DNA of 39,228 bases from contig NZ_CALAHQ010000007.1 in NCBI RefSeq assembly GCF_937892565.1, positions 1 through 39,228 on the forward strand, given 5' to 3'. This stretch comes from an uncultured Roseicyclus sp. (GTDB taxonomy: Bacteria; Pseudomonadota; Alphaproteobacteria; Rhodobacterales; Rhodobacteraceae). Under the pieces are notes generated by a model. The model was not told the origin of the DNA and searched no databases. It worked only from the letters and a program-made list of their open reading frames with translations. This document shows, piece by piece, positions 23,847 to 32,376 of the stretch. Positions within the stretch are counted from its first letter, which is position 1, and every line of letters begins with the position of its first letter. Both the position numbers and the translations under genes were made by a program.

Positions 23847-25454
23847 TCAGCCATCCTTGGGTTCTTCCGACACCTCGGACACAGAGGCTGCAATCGCGTC
23901 CATGCCTTTGCTGAAGTCGATCCCGACCTCCTTGCCAAGAGCGGTCAGGATCGGCATCGCAACAGCATTGCGTTGCATGCCGCTCATGACCTGATCGACG
24001 ATGCCCTCCGCTGCGGCGTCGCCACCAGCGGCCCCCGTCATTGGCGCGTTGGCTGACATTCCGGTGATCTGATTGATGCGGAAAGACTGGATATGGCGCG
24101 CGGGTTCCACCATCTCGCGGATGATTGCAGGCAGGGCTTCGATCTTGGCAAGGCGCAGCTTGAAGCTCATGACCTCGGGCGAGAGCGAATTCTCGGCCTC
24201 GACCTTGGCGCGGATCGTTGAGGCTTCGGCCTCACCCTTTTCCCGCTCGGCTGCGGCGGCAATCTTGATCGAATCCGCCTCGGCCTTTGCCCGGGCGATG
24301 ATGGCGAGGGCCTGATCTTCGGCAGCTTCGCGTTCCACGCGGGCACGGACGCGGACAGAGGTTGCCTGTTTTTCGGCCTCTTTCTCGGCCTCAATGATCT
24401 CGACGTTCTTTTCGCGCTCGGCAATGGCGGTCAGCCGTGCGGTGTTCATGGCCTCTTCGGCGGTGATGGCTTCGGCGCGCGCCAGCGCCGCCTGAGCCTC
24501 GGCGCGGCTTTGCTTTTCAGACTGCAAGGCGACACTTGCCGCTGATTCCTGACCAGCAATCTGGAGCGCACGCTCTAGTTCGATCTGGGCTGTCCGGACA
24601 CCGCGTTCGCGTTCGATCCGGGCAACTTCGCGCAAACGTTCGGTTTCTTCGACGATGCGGGCTTGCTCGCGGGCCGCCTTTGCCTCGAGCTCGGCGACGG
24701 CGATGCGCTGAGACTGGGTGGCTTCGGCCTCGACCCGTTCGACTTCCAGCTTTTGAATGCGGTTGGATTGCTGGGTGCGGGCAATTTCCAGCGCAGCGTC
24801 TTCTTCGATGACGACACGTTGCTTTTTCTGCTCGGAAACGATGGCCGAGCGCACGCGCATTCCGGTCACGTCAAAGGTGTTGTTTTCATCCAGCTTGCTG
24901 ATCGGCGTTTCATCCAGCTTGGTCAGCGCCACGCTTTCCAGCTCCAGCCCGTTGGGGCTGAGATCGTTGTTCAAGGTCTGCTGGACCTTTTGCACAAAAC
25001 TTGCGCGGGACTGGTGCAGTTCGATCAGATCCATGCCGGCCGTGATCGCGCGCATGGTGTCTTGCACCTTGCCTTCCAAAAGGCTGCGGATCGCGTTCAG
25101 ATCATTTGTGTTCTGACCCAGCGACTGGGCCGCGCGCGCGATGGCATCTGTGTCCGGGGCGACGCGAATAAAGAATTGCGCGGCGGCGTCCACGCGGCGG
25201 CTGTCCTTGGTGATCAGCCCGTCACCACCATCCACGGTGATGGTCATCGTCTTCATGTTGACCCGCAAAAGATCATGCAGACCGGGCAGCACGATGATCC
25301 CGCCGCCCATGACCACCTTCAAGCCACTTGCACCGGTGCGCACCAGCGCCATTTCCTGCGTGGATCGCCGATAGAGCCGCACCATGATGAAGCCAAGCAC
25401 GACAAGCGCCAGCAACAAAACCAGTCCGGGAGCAAGAAGAGCGAGATATTCCAT
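23847..25454 (-). CDS. Flotillin family protein (YqiK-like)
   Basis: A 535-residue SPFH/flotillin protein. One N-terminal membrane segment (MEYLALLAPGLVLLLALVVLGFIMV) is followed by the SPFH domain (to about residue 200) and a long alanine/glutamate-rich coiled coil (about 210-440) with repeated EAE/ARAEAE heptads. The C-terminal part is less regular. Flotillins organise membrane microdomains. The ATG at 25454 with AAGGA upstream is preferred to a start at 25481, which would run into the stop of the upstream gene (25482). It is the second gene of a YqiJ/YqiK-type pair, 27 bases after the stop of the first. Confidence 0.92.
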   Translation of the reverse strand: MEYLALLAPGLVLLLALVVLGFIMVRLYRRSTQEMALVRTGASGLKVVMGGGIIVLPGLHDLLRVNMKTMTITVDGGDGLITKDSRRVDAAAQFFIRVAPDTDAIARAAQSLGQNTNDLNAIRSLLEGKVQDTMRAITAGMDLIELHQSRASFVQKVQQTLNNDLSPNGLELESVALTKLDETPISKLDENNTFDVTGMRVRSAIVSEQKKQRVVIEEDAALEIARTQQSNRIQKLEVERVEAEATQSQRIAVAELEAKAAREQARIVEETERLREVARIERERGVRTAQIELERALQIAGQESAASVALQSEKQSRAEAQAALARAEAITAEEAMNTARLTAIAEREKNVEIIEAEKEAEKQATSVRVRARVEREAAEDQALAIIARAKAEADSIKIAAAAEREKGEAEASTIRAKVEAENSLSPEVMSFKLRLAKIEALPAIIREMVEPARHIQSFRINQITGMSANAPMTGAAGGDAAAEGIVDQVMSGMQRNAVAMPILTALGKEVGIDFSKGMDAIAASVSEVSEEPKDG

Positions 25455-25481
25455 GGCGGATCCTTTCGGCAAAAAGGGCAA

Positions 25482-26225
25482 TTAGCTTGCGATGAGGGAA
25501 ACGATGCGCGGCTGACGATCTTTCGTCTTGACGATCAAGACCTCGGCACCGGCTGCGATGACGTCGTCGTCCCGAAGGGGTTCGGCCATCAAGCTGTGGG
25601 TGGTGCCATACATGTCACGCCACCGCACTTGGGCAGGTTCGCCGCGGCGCGACACACCGACGACAACGTGACCGCTTCGTCCGTTGTAGGTCTGCGCCGA
25701 AATGGCGTGCGATTCAAACGACGGGATCAGCCGTGCGACGAATGCGGTCATGCGCCCGCCCAGAAGCAGGCCGGGAACAAACACCGCAAGCAAGGCGATG
25801 TTGCCAGACAGCATGGCCCCGGTCATGGCCTGCATCGCAAACTGCAGGCCATATCCGCATGCAGCGATCCCCGCGGCCATCGCGGTCAACCACACCAAGG
25901 CCGGAGCGCGACCAAAGCCGGACAGGTGCAACAGGCGACGGCCCACGCGTGGAAGGGGCCGCAGCCCGGGCTGCGGTCTGATCGGCGGCAAATCCAGTGT
26001 CGCTATCTCGTCCGCCGTCAGTCCCTGGGCATAGTGGATCGTGCTGGCATGGGTGAAGGCGTCGTCCAAGTCCAAATCCAGGTCCGGACCATCTACGCCG
26101 CCACCCGTTTCGACGTTGCTGGACAGCCCGACCAGCATCAACCCGATCTCGACAACCAGCAACACAACGATGAAGCCCGACAGGACGGAGAACGGTTTCA
26201 GATTCTCGATGAGCAAGAAATCCAT
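25482..26225 (-). CDS. YqiJ-like membrane protein with OB-fold domain
   Basis: A 247-residue membrane protein. An N-terminal helix (FSVLSGFIVVLLVVEIGLMLVGL) is followed by an acidic loop and then two to three helices (AMAAGIAACGYGLQFAMQAMTGAML...ALLAVFVPGLLLGG). The C-terminal OB-fold, NfeD-like domain includes NGRSGHVVVGVSRRGEPAQVRW. In E. coli-type YqiJ/YqiK pairs the OB-fold protein partners the flotillin at the membrane. The ATG at 26225 is preceded by a 14-base inverted repeat, a candidate operator. The pair is expressed toward the response-regulator operon but is separated from it by 294 bases. Confidence 0.88.
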   Translation of the reverse strand: MDFLLIENLKPFSVLSGFIVVLLVVEIGLMLVGLSSNVETGGGVDGPDLDLDLDDAFTHASTIHYAQGLTADEIATLDLPPIRPQPGLRPLPRVGRRLLHLSGFGRAPALVWLTAMAAGIAACGYGLQFAMQAMTGAMLSGNIALLAVFVPGLLLGGRMTAFVARLIPSFESHAISAQTYNGRSGHVVVGVSRRGEPAQVRWRDMYGTTHSLMAEPLRDDDVIAAGAEVLIVKTKDRQPRIVSLIAS

Positions 26226-26603
26226 GGGTCGATCACACTCGTTACTGATGTCAGTATGGTTTACATACCGATTGGTCGCATCGCTAATTCTTGAAAGCCC
26301 CCAAGACCAAATGTGTGCCAGTCCCCCAGCGCCGTCAAGGGCGGCCCAAGGGTGAATGCTGACTGCGACAGCTGCTGATCGGTGGGGATCGCGTTGGCCG
26401 ACCTGTGGCGTCTCAAAGGCAAGCGGACCCGGAACATCACGGGTCGCCGACCGGCCTCACGGCGATGGGCACCGGGGATTCCCGGCGCCCTTTTTCATGC
26501 CCGAAAATCGCCGTCATGCTTACCCCCCGCTTACCCAAGCGCCGGGAGGGCTGAGGGGTATCAGTCATACCCAATGCCAGACATTGATTTTTATTGGGAT
26601 TTT
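26226..26603. other. Noncoding region upstream of yqiJ-like gene
   Basis: About 378 bases between the flotillin operon and tRNA-Arg. It should contain the promoter of the flotillin pair, read from right to left. Besides the inverted repeat near the start codon I see no gene: short open frames here have no ribosome-binding site or recognisable product. Base composition is close to that of the surroundings. Confidence 0.6.
26243..26256. promoter_or_regulatory. Inverted repeat next to the yqiJ-like start
   Basis: TACTGA-TG-TCAGTA is a 14-base near-palindrome 18 bases upstream of the YqiJ-like ATG. Its position over the 5' leader suits an operator, but no regulator gene is adjacent. Confidence 0.4.
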
Positions 26604-26680
<77 letters not shown>

Positions 26681-26739
26681 ACTCATGACGCGCGGTATAG
26701 CGGCCCACCCCAGCCCCCGCAACGGAAAATGCGGGCGGC

Positions 26740-26778
26740 CTGCAGGCTTCATCTGTCCAGATCTGCGCAAGCCTGCAG
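26740..26778. repeat. Inverted repeat between ispG and tRNA-Arg
   Basis: CTGCAGGCTT (26740-26749) is matched by AAGCCTGCAG (26769-26778) as a perfect 10-bp stem with a 19-base loop, past the ispG stop. It might be an ispG terminator or a processing site. There is no U-tract. Confidence 0.4.
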
Positions 26779-26809
26779 TTGGGGGTCCCGCAAGGCTGCC
26801 ACATCGCGC

Positions 26810-27943
26810 CTATTGGGCCGCTTGCGGCCCGTCGGTGGCAAGCGCGTCCAGTTCGGCGGCCTTTCTCTCGACCTGTTCGACGATATGTTCGATCATCTGA
26901 TCGTTGGACAGCTTGTGGCTTTGCTTGCCGGCAAGATAGACCATCCCCGCCCCTGCCCCGCCGCCGGTAAAGCCGACATCGGTCATCAGCGCCTCGCCCG
27001 GCCCGTTCACGACGCAGCCGATGATCGACAGCGACATCGGCGTCTTGATGTGTTCCAGCCGTTTTTCCAACGCCTCGACCGTCTTGATCACATCAAAGCC
27101 TTGCCGCGCGCAGCTGGGGCACGAAATGATGTTGACGCCGCGATGGCGCAGGCCCAGCGCCTTGAGGATCTCGAAGCCGATCTTGACCTCTTCCACCGGA
27201 TCGGCCGAAAGGCTGACGCGGATCGTGTCGCCGATCCCGGCCCAAAGCAGGCTGCCCAGACCGATCGCCGATTTGACCGTGCCCGACATCAGGCCGCCGG
27301 CCTCGGTGATGCCCAGATGGATGGGGGCATCGGTCGCCTCGGCCAGCCCCTGATAGGCGGCGGCGGCCAGAAACACGTCAGAGGCCTTTACGCTGATCTT
27401 GAACTCGTGGAAATCATTGTCTTGCAAGATGCGGATATGGTCGAGCCCGCTTTCGATCATCGCTTCGGGACAGGGTTCGCCGTATTTTTCGAGCAGGTGC
27501 CGCTCGAGGCTGCCGGCATTCACGCCGATCCGGATCGAACAGCCGTGATCGCGGGCGGCCTTGATCACCTCGCGCACGCGGGCGGCGTCGCCGATATTGC
27601 CGGGATTGATCCGCAGACAGGCCGCGCCTGCCTCGGCGGCCTCGATGCCGCGTTTGTAGTGGAAATGGATATCGGCCACGATCGGCACGGGGCTTTCGCG
27701 CACGATCTGGCGAAGCGCGCGGGCGCTGTCCTCATCAGGGACCGACACCCGCACGATATCGGCGCCCGCATCGGCGCAGCGCTGGATCTGGGCGATGGTG
27801 GCCGCGGCATCGGTGGTCAGCGTGTTGGTCATGGTCTGAACGCTGATCGGGGCGCCACCGCCCACGGGCACGCGTCCGACATGGATCTGGCGGCTTTTGC
27901 GACGCTCGATGTTGCGCCAGGGGCGGATCGGATTGTGGGACAT
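26810..27943 (-). CDS. ispG: 4-hydroxy-3-methylbut-2-enyl diphosphate synthase
   Basis: A 377-residue IspG (GcpE), catalysing the penultimate step of the non-mevalonate isoprenoid pathway: conversion of MEcPP to HMBPP on a [4Fe-4S] cluster. The N-terminus ([28 protein letters not shown]) and the TIM-barrel segments fit the family. The C-terminal cluster ligands lie in [12 protein letters not shown] and [12 protein letters not shown]. The length fits the short bacterial form. The gene follows the rodZ-like gene on the same strand after an 88-base gap, an order also seen in other proteobacteria, and ends before tRNA-Arg. Confidence 0.97.
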   Translation of the reverse strand: MSHNPIRPWRNIERRKSRQIHVGRVPVGGGAPISVQTMTNTLTTDAAATIAQIQRCADAGADIVRVSVPDEDSARALRQIVRESPVPIVADIHFHYKRGIEAAEAGAACLRINPGNIGDAARVREVIKAARDHGCSIRIGVNAGSLERHLLEKYGEPCPEAMIESGLDHIRILQDNDFHEFKISVKASDVFLAAAAYQGLAEATDAPIHLGITEAGGLMSGTVKSAIGLGSLLWAGIGDTIRVSLSADPVEEVKIGFEILKALGLRHRGVNIISCPSCARQGFDVIKTVEALEKRLEHIKTPMSLSIIGCVVNGPGEALMTDVGFTGGGAGAGMVYLAGKQSHKLSNDQMIEHIVEQVERKAAELDALATDGPQAAQ

Positions 27944-28031
27944 GCGCGGGCCTTCTCGCTCGTCTATCAGGGCTGTCGCGTCACGATAGACCTGTCAGAC
28001 GCGCCGGACAACCGGGCGTGACGGGGGCGCG

Positions 28032-29270
28032 TTAGTTCGCCTCGGCCGGGCCAAGGACAAGGGCCGCAATCGTCGGAAGATCGGGATCACGCGTCGCATC
28101 GGCCATGGTGTATGTCGCGGTGACGGCATCGGCGGACAATTCGACATCGCGCACGACGCTGGCGCCCGTTCCAGCGGGGCCAAAGGTGACACCGTTGACC
28201 GCGAAATAAACCGAGCCCGCATTGCCCGACCGCAGCCGCGGTGCCGCCTCAGCGGTCAGATCGACCTGATAGCTGTCGCCGCGGTTCAAGGTGCCTTCGA
28301 ACAGGGTGACGCCTGACGCAGAACTGACCCTGATCCAGGAGGGCCGCACGGCAAAAATGACCAGTGCGTCATCGCGCGCCTCGGTGACTTGCACCACATT
28401 TGCCGCGACGTCGCCGGCTTGCACAGCCTGTGCATCGACGCCGCCCAAGGTCTGCTCGCTCGACGCTGTCTGCACGCCCAGCGTGCCGACCGCATCGGGG
28501 TCAAGCGTGGCCAAGGCGCTGTCGCGCGGTGTCAAGACCGGCGTGTCCAGGGCTTGCGGGCGATACATGCGCCGATCATCAACAGCACCCGGGATGGCCA
28601 CATCAAGGTTTTGCGACATCTCGAAGGCACCAAAGGTCGCGCCCGCCAGCGGGTCGAGTTGCGCCAGGGGGATCGGGGCCTCGTCCACCGGGGCGATCTG
28701 AAGGCGCTGGATATCGTGCAACACCGCCCAAGCGCCATAGCCGATGCCCAGCACAAGCGCGATCAAGACTGCCGCCGATCCCAGCGCGCCGGGTTCGATC
28801 GCGGCAAAGGGGCTTGGGCGTTCCGGCGCAAAGCTGATGCGTGTGTTGCGCATCACCTCATTGGGATCGACCAGCCTGGGCGCTTCCCACGCTGCACGCT
28901 TGCTGGTAGCCGACCGGGCGGTCGTGTCGTCATGCACGCCGCCAAAGCCCGATTCCGCGCAAAACCGCCGAAAGGTCCATTCGGGATCGATGCCCAGATA
29001 GCGCGCATAGGACCGCACATAGCCCGCGATGAAGCCCGGGCTGGAAAACGCACCTACATCGCCATTTTCGATCGCAGCGATATAGGTGGCCCGGATCTTG
29101 AGGTCACGCTCCACATCCAAAAGGGATTTGCCAAGCGTCGCGCGTTCCCCGCGCAACAGATCCCCCAAGGGAACATCGGTGATGTGGTAGCCGTCAAAGC
29201 CCCCGACCACGGCAACAGGCGCGCCATCGGCGTGCCCTACGTACTGGCCGTGGTCATGCCCCATAGACAC
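28032..29270 (-). CDS. RodZ-like helix-turn-helix membrane protein
   Basis: A 412-residue protein with the RodZ plan. An N-terminal helix-turn-helix (about 35-95: LLRGERATLGKSLLDVERDLKIRATYIAAIENGD... PGFIAGYVRSYARYLG) is followed by a polar linker and one membrane helix (AAVLIALVLGIGYGAWAVL, about 158-176). A periplasmic region ends in a DUF4115-like domain (about 300-380: LVIFAVRPSWIRVSSASGVTLFEG). RodZ links MreB filaments to the cell-shape machinery. This one has a longer C-terminal extension than many. It is upstream of ispG and downstream of hemA on the same strand. Confidence 0.88.
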   Translation of the reverse strand: MSMGHDHGQYVGHADGAPVAVVGGFDGYHITDVPLGDLLRGERATLGKSLLDVERDLKIRATYIAAIENGDVGAFSSPGFIAGYVRSYARYLGIDPEWTFRRFCAESGFGGVHDDTTARSATSKRAAWEAPRLVDPNEVMRNTRISFAPERPSPFAAIEPGALGSAAVLIALVLGIGYGAWAVLHDIQRLQIAPVDEAPIPLAQLDPLAGATFGAFEMSQNLDVAIPGAVDDRRMYRPQALDTPVLTPRDSALATLDPDAVGTLGVQTASSEQTLGGVDAQAVQAGDVAANVVQVTEARDDALVIFAVRPSWIRVSSASGVTLFEGTLNRGDSYQVDLTAEAAPRLRSGNAGSVYFAVNGVTFGPAGTGASVVRDVELSADAVTATYTMADATRDPDLPTIAALVLGPAEAN

Positions 29271-29445
29271 TCTGCCCCATCAACACATTGCCCCGCGAGC
29301 GGCCTTGGGATCAACTGCGGACCCTCGCGAACGGGTAGGTCAAGCCAACGCCATTCCAAAGCCCGAAACCGAGGTGATTCCCCACACACTCAACATGGTA
29401 AATCGCTTATCACGCTGCACGGTTCAGGTGAACCTCAAGAAAGCC

Positions 29446-30669
29446 TCAACCGGCCATCTCGGCACGATTCAGCGCACAGTGGCTCCAGAGCGCGTCCATG
29501 GCCCGCACGAGGGCATCCATCGCCTTGGGGTCATGGACCGGAGAGGGCGTGAAGCGCAACCGCTCGGTGCCGCGCGGCACCGTCGGATAATTGATCGGTT
29601 GCACATAGATGCCAAATTCCGACAACAGCATGTCCGAAATTTTCTTTGTATGCACCGGATCACCCACGATCACCGGCACGATATGGCTGCCGTGATCGAT
29701 GATCGGAAGGCCCATGCCCTTGAGCCGCAGCTTGAGAACCGCCGCGCGTTCCTGATGCAGGTCGCGCAACGCCTGATCGGTTTTCAGATGCCGCACACTG
29801 GCCGCAGCACCGGCCGCCACCACCGGCGGGATCGATGTGGTAAAGATAAAGCCCGGTGCGTAGCTGCGGATCGCGTCGCACATCTTGGCGCTGGCCGCGA
29901 TGTAGCCGCCCATGACGCCATAGGCTTTGCCCAGCGTGCCGTTGATGATGTCGATGCGGTCCATCAGGCCCAGCTTTTCGGCCACCCCGCCGCCGCGCGG
30001 GCCATACAGGCCCACGGCATGAACCTCATCAAGGTAGGTCAGGGCACCAAATTCACGGGCCAGCTCCACGATCTCGGCCATGGGGCCGAAATCGCCATCC
30101 ATGGAATAGACCGATTCAAAGGCAATCAGCTTGGGCGCTGCGGGATCGTCGGCCGCAAGCTTGGCGCGCAGATCGGCCAGATCATTGTGCTTGAAGATGC
30201 GCTTTGCGCCGCCGTTGCGGCGGATGCCCTCGATCATCGAGGCGTGGTTGAGCGCGTCGGAATAGATGATCAGCCCCGGAAACAGGATCGGCAGCGTCGA
30301 AAGCGTGGCATCATTGGCGATATAGGCGGAACTGAACACCAGCGCCGCTTGCTTGGCGTGCAGATCGGCAAGCTCTGCCTCAAGCCGCTTGTGATAGACC
30401 GTTGTGCCCGAGATGTTGCGCGTGCCGCCCGAACCCGCGCCGGTGGCCTCCAGCGCCTCATGCATGGCGTTCAGCACGACGGGGTGCTGGCCCATGCCCA
30501 GATAGTCGTTGCCGCACCAGACGGTGATGTCTTGTTCGGTGCCATCGGGCTTTGTCCAGACGGCATGGGGAAACTGGCCGCGCCGGCGTTCGATGTCGAT
30601 AAAGGTGCGGTAGCGCCCTTCGTGGTGCAGGCGGCCGATCGCTGTGTCGAGCGCGTGGTCGTAATTCAC
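29446..30669 (-). CDS. hemA: 5-aminolevulinate synthase
   Basis: A 407-residue C4-pathway ALA synthase, condensing glycine with succinyl-CoA to make 5-aminolevulinate, the first tetrapyrrole precursor. This route is typical of Alphaproteobacteria. The PLP lysine is Lys248 in [15 protein letters not shown]. The acidic PLP motif is [11 protein letters not shown], and the glycine-rich region is [12 protein letters not shown]. The length and lysine position match the Rhodobacter enzyme. The start ATG at 30669 lies about 130 bases from an FNR-type box, so control by oxygen is likely. The product feeds heme, and bacteriochlorophyll if the organism is phototrophic. Confidence 0.97.
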   Translation of the reverse strand: MNYDHALDTAIGRLHHEGRYRTFIDIERRRGQFPHAVWTKPDGTEQDITVWCGNDYLGMGQHPVVLNAMHEALEATGAGSGGTRNISGTTVYHKRLEAELADLHAKQAALVFSSAYIANDATLSTLPILFPGLIIYSDALNHASMIEGIRRNGGAKRIFKHNDLADLRAKLAADDPAAPKLIAFESVYSMDGDFGPMAEIVELAREFGALTYLDEVHAVGLYGPRGGGVAEKLGLMDRIDIINGTLGKAYGVMGGYIAASAKMCDAIRSYAPGFIFTTSIPPVVAAGAAASVRHLKTDQALRDLHQERAAVLKLRLKGMGLPIIDHGSHIVPVIVGDPVHTKKISDMLLSEFGIYVQPINYPTVPRGTERLRFTPSPVHDPKAMDALVRAMDALWSHCALNRAEMAG

Positions 30670-30799
30670 TGGCTGTCTCCCCCTTCCGACGCGCCCCGGT
30701 GCGGGCTGCGGCTGTCAAGACGCTTGCTGGGTTTCTGTCGAAGGCACATAGGCCGGGTACCGGGTAAGGGCCAAGTTACAAAATGCCGCGCATCCGACC

Positions 30800-30813
30800 T
30801 TGACCTGTATCAA
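30800..30813. promoter_or_regulatory. FNR/FnrL-type box upstream of hemA
   Basis: TTGAC-CTGT-ATCAA matches the TTGAT-N4-ATCAA consensus except for one base. It lies 131 bases from the hemA start and 100 bases from the divergent M20 peptidase start. Oxygen-regulated control of hemA through FnrL is established in Rhodobacter, so this is the likely operator. Confidence 0.7.
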
Positions 30814-30913
30814 ATTCCAATCCCGGGGATTGCCGGCTTCCGGACGGGTGCTGGACATTCCCCCCGGCACAGGGTCTGCTGCCCCCAATTCCCTGCCATG
30901 CCCGGAGGCCCCC

Positions 30914-32290
30914 ATGTCGCTTGACGCCATCCTTGCCCGGATCGATGCCGATCTCAACCCTGCGCTGGAGCGGTTGTTCGATCTTCTGGCGATCCCTTCG
31001 ATCTCGACCGATCCCGCCCATACGCCCGATGTGCGCCGCGCCGCCGAATGGTTGCGCGACGATCTGGCCAGCATGGGCTTTGACGCAGCACTCCACGACA
31101 CGCCCGGCCATCCGATGGTGGTGGGCCAATATGACGGACCGGGGCCGCATCTGCTGTTTTATGGCCATTACGATGTGCAGCCGGTTGATCCGCTGGCCTT
31201 GTGGGATCATCCGCCCTTTGCGCCCATGCTCGAGGACACGCCCAAGGGCCGCGTGATCCGGGCGCGCGGGGCTGCCGATGACAAGGGCCAGCTGATGACC
31301 TTTCTGGAGGCATGCCGCGCCATTGTGGCGGAAACGGGACGCCTGCCATGCAAGGTGACCGTGTTTGTGGAAGGTGAAGAGGAATCGGGGTCGCCGTCGC
31401 TTGTGCCCTATCTCAAGGAGCGCGGTCAGGCGCTGAAGGCCGATCTGGCGCTGATCTGTGACACGGGGATGTTTTCGGATGATGTGCCCGCCATCACCAC
31501 CCAGCTGCGCGGCATGCTGGGCGAAGAGCTGGTGGTGACTGGCCCCCGGATCGATCTGCATTCGGGCATGTATGGCGGCATCGCCATGAACCCGATCCGG
31601 GTGCTGACGCGCATTCTGGCGGGGCTGCATGATGATCAGGGCCGCGTACAGGTGCCGGGGTTCTACGACGGGATTGAGGAGCTTTCGCCGGAGCTGGCGG
31701 CGCAATGGGCGGGTTTGGGCTTTGACGAAGGGGCTTTCCTGGGCGAGGTCGGACTGTCACAGCCCGCTGGCGAAGCGGGGCGCACCGGGCTTGAGATGAT
31801 CTGGTCGCGCCCCACGGCCGAGGTGAACGGGATCACCGGTGGCTACACGGGCGCTGGCTTCAAGACAGTGCTGCCGTCACAGGCATCGGCAAAGGTGTCG
31901 TTCCGTCTGGTGGCGGGGCAAGACCCGATCAGGCTGCGCGAGCGCTTTCGCGATTGGGTGCGCGCCCAGCTGCCCCCCGATTGCAGCGTCGCCTTCCATG
32001 GCCATGGTGCCAGCCCGGCCAGCCGGATGGATATCACCCACCCCGCATTCGAGATCGCGCGCCGCGCCCTGTCGCAGGAATGGCCGGGCGAAGCGGCCTT
32101 CATCGGCGGCGGCGGATCGATCCCGGTGGCGGGGTATTTCAAGCAAATCCTCGGGATGGATTCGCTTCTGGCCGGTTTTGGCAAGGATGATGACGCGATC
32201 CACAGCCCCAACGAGAAATATGACCTGTCGAGCTTTCACCATGGCACGCGGGCCTGGGCGCGCATTCTGAGCGGGATTGCGGGGTCTTGA
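30914..32290 (+). CDS. M20-family metallopeptidase (dipeptidase-like)
   Basis: A 458-residue M20/M25/M40 hydrolase. Metal-site segments are present: LLFYGHYDVQPVDP with His and Asp, RGAADDKGQLM, VEGEEESGSPSL with the catalytic Glu pair, and GGSIPVAGYFK and HSPNEKYDLSSFHHG late in the sequence. The lid domain lies roughly between residues 210 and 330. Such enzymes remove amino acids or dipeptides from peptides or acyl groups; the substrate is not known. The ATG at 30914 (MSLDAILARIDAD) has GGAGG five bases upstream; the longer frame crosses the FNR-type box and is rejected. It is divergent from hemA. Confidence 0.9.
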   Translation: MSLDAILARIDADLNPALERLFDLLAIPSISTDPAHTPDVRRAAEWLRDDLASMGFDAALHDTPGHPMVVGQYDGPGPHLLFYGHYDVQPVDPLALWDHPPFAPMLEDTPKGRVIRARGAADDKGQLMTFLEACRAIVAETGRLPCKVTVFVEGEEESGSPSLVPYLKERGQALKADLALICDTGMFSDDVPAITTQLRGMLGEELVVTGPRIDLHSGMYGGIAMNPIRVLTRILAGLHDDQGRVQVPGFYDGIEELSPELAAQWAGLGFDEGAFLGEVGLSQPAGEAGRTGLEMIWSRPTAEVNGITGGYTGAGFKTVLPSQASAKVSFRLVAGQDPIRLRERFRDWVRAQLPPDCSVAFHGHGASPASRMDITHPAFEIARRALSQEWPGEAAFIGGGGSIPVAGYFKQILGMDSLLAGFGKDDDAIHSPNEKYDLSSFHHGTRAWARILSGIAGS

Positions 32291-32297
32291 GCGCGCT

Positions 32298-32312
32298 GGG
32301 GGCTCTGCCCCC
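32298..32312. repeat. GC-rich hairpin in repeat element copy 2
   Basis: GGGGGC-TCT-GCCCCC forms a perfect 6-bp stem, immediately past the M20 peptidase stop. It is the first part of a composite repeat that continues with the 28-base palindrome. Confidence 0.8.
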
Positions 32313-32313
32313 C

Positions 32314-32341
32314 GCACCATTGGCCCATGGGCCAATGGTGC
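32314..32341. repeat. 28-base perfect palindrome in repeat element copy 2
   Basis: The left arm GCACCATTGGCCCA and the right arm TGGGCCAATGGTGC are exact reverse complements. Located between convergent genes, it can form a long hairpin on either strand. Confidence 0.9.
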
Positions 32342-32344
32342 CCC

Positions 32345-32368
32345 CCGGAGTATTTGGAAAGCAAAGAT
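32345..32368. repeat. CCGGAG...GCAAAGAT dispersed element, copy 2
   Basis: This string starts CCGGAGTATTTGG and ends AAAGCAAAGAT. It matches 22 of 24 bases with 11083-11106 and likewise lies just after the end of a minus-strand gene. Confidence 0.7.
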
Positions 32369-32376
32369 GGCAGCGA

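Noticed and set aside
26301..26320. Possible sigma-54 promoter upstream of the flotillin pair
   Set aside because: On the minus strand TGGCAC-N5-TGGT keeps the GG of the -24 box but the -12 box has GT in place of GC, and no enhancer-binding protein is nearby.
29421..29434. Dyad GGTTCA-GG-TGAACC after hemA as a terminator
   Set aside because: Only a 6-bp stem with a 2-base loop and no U-tract, so it is too weak to call.
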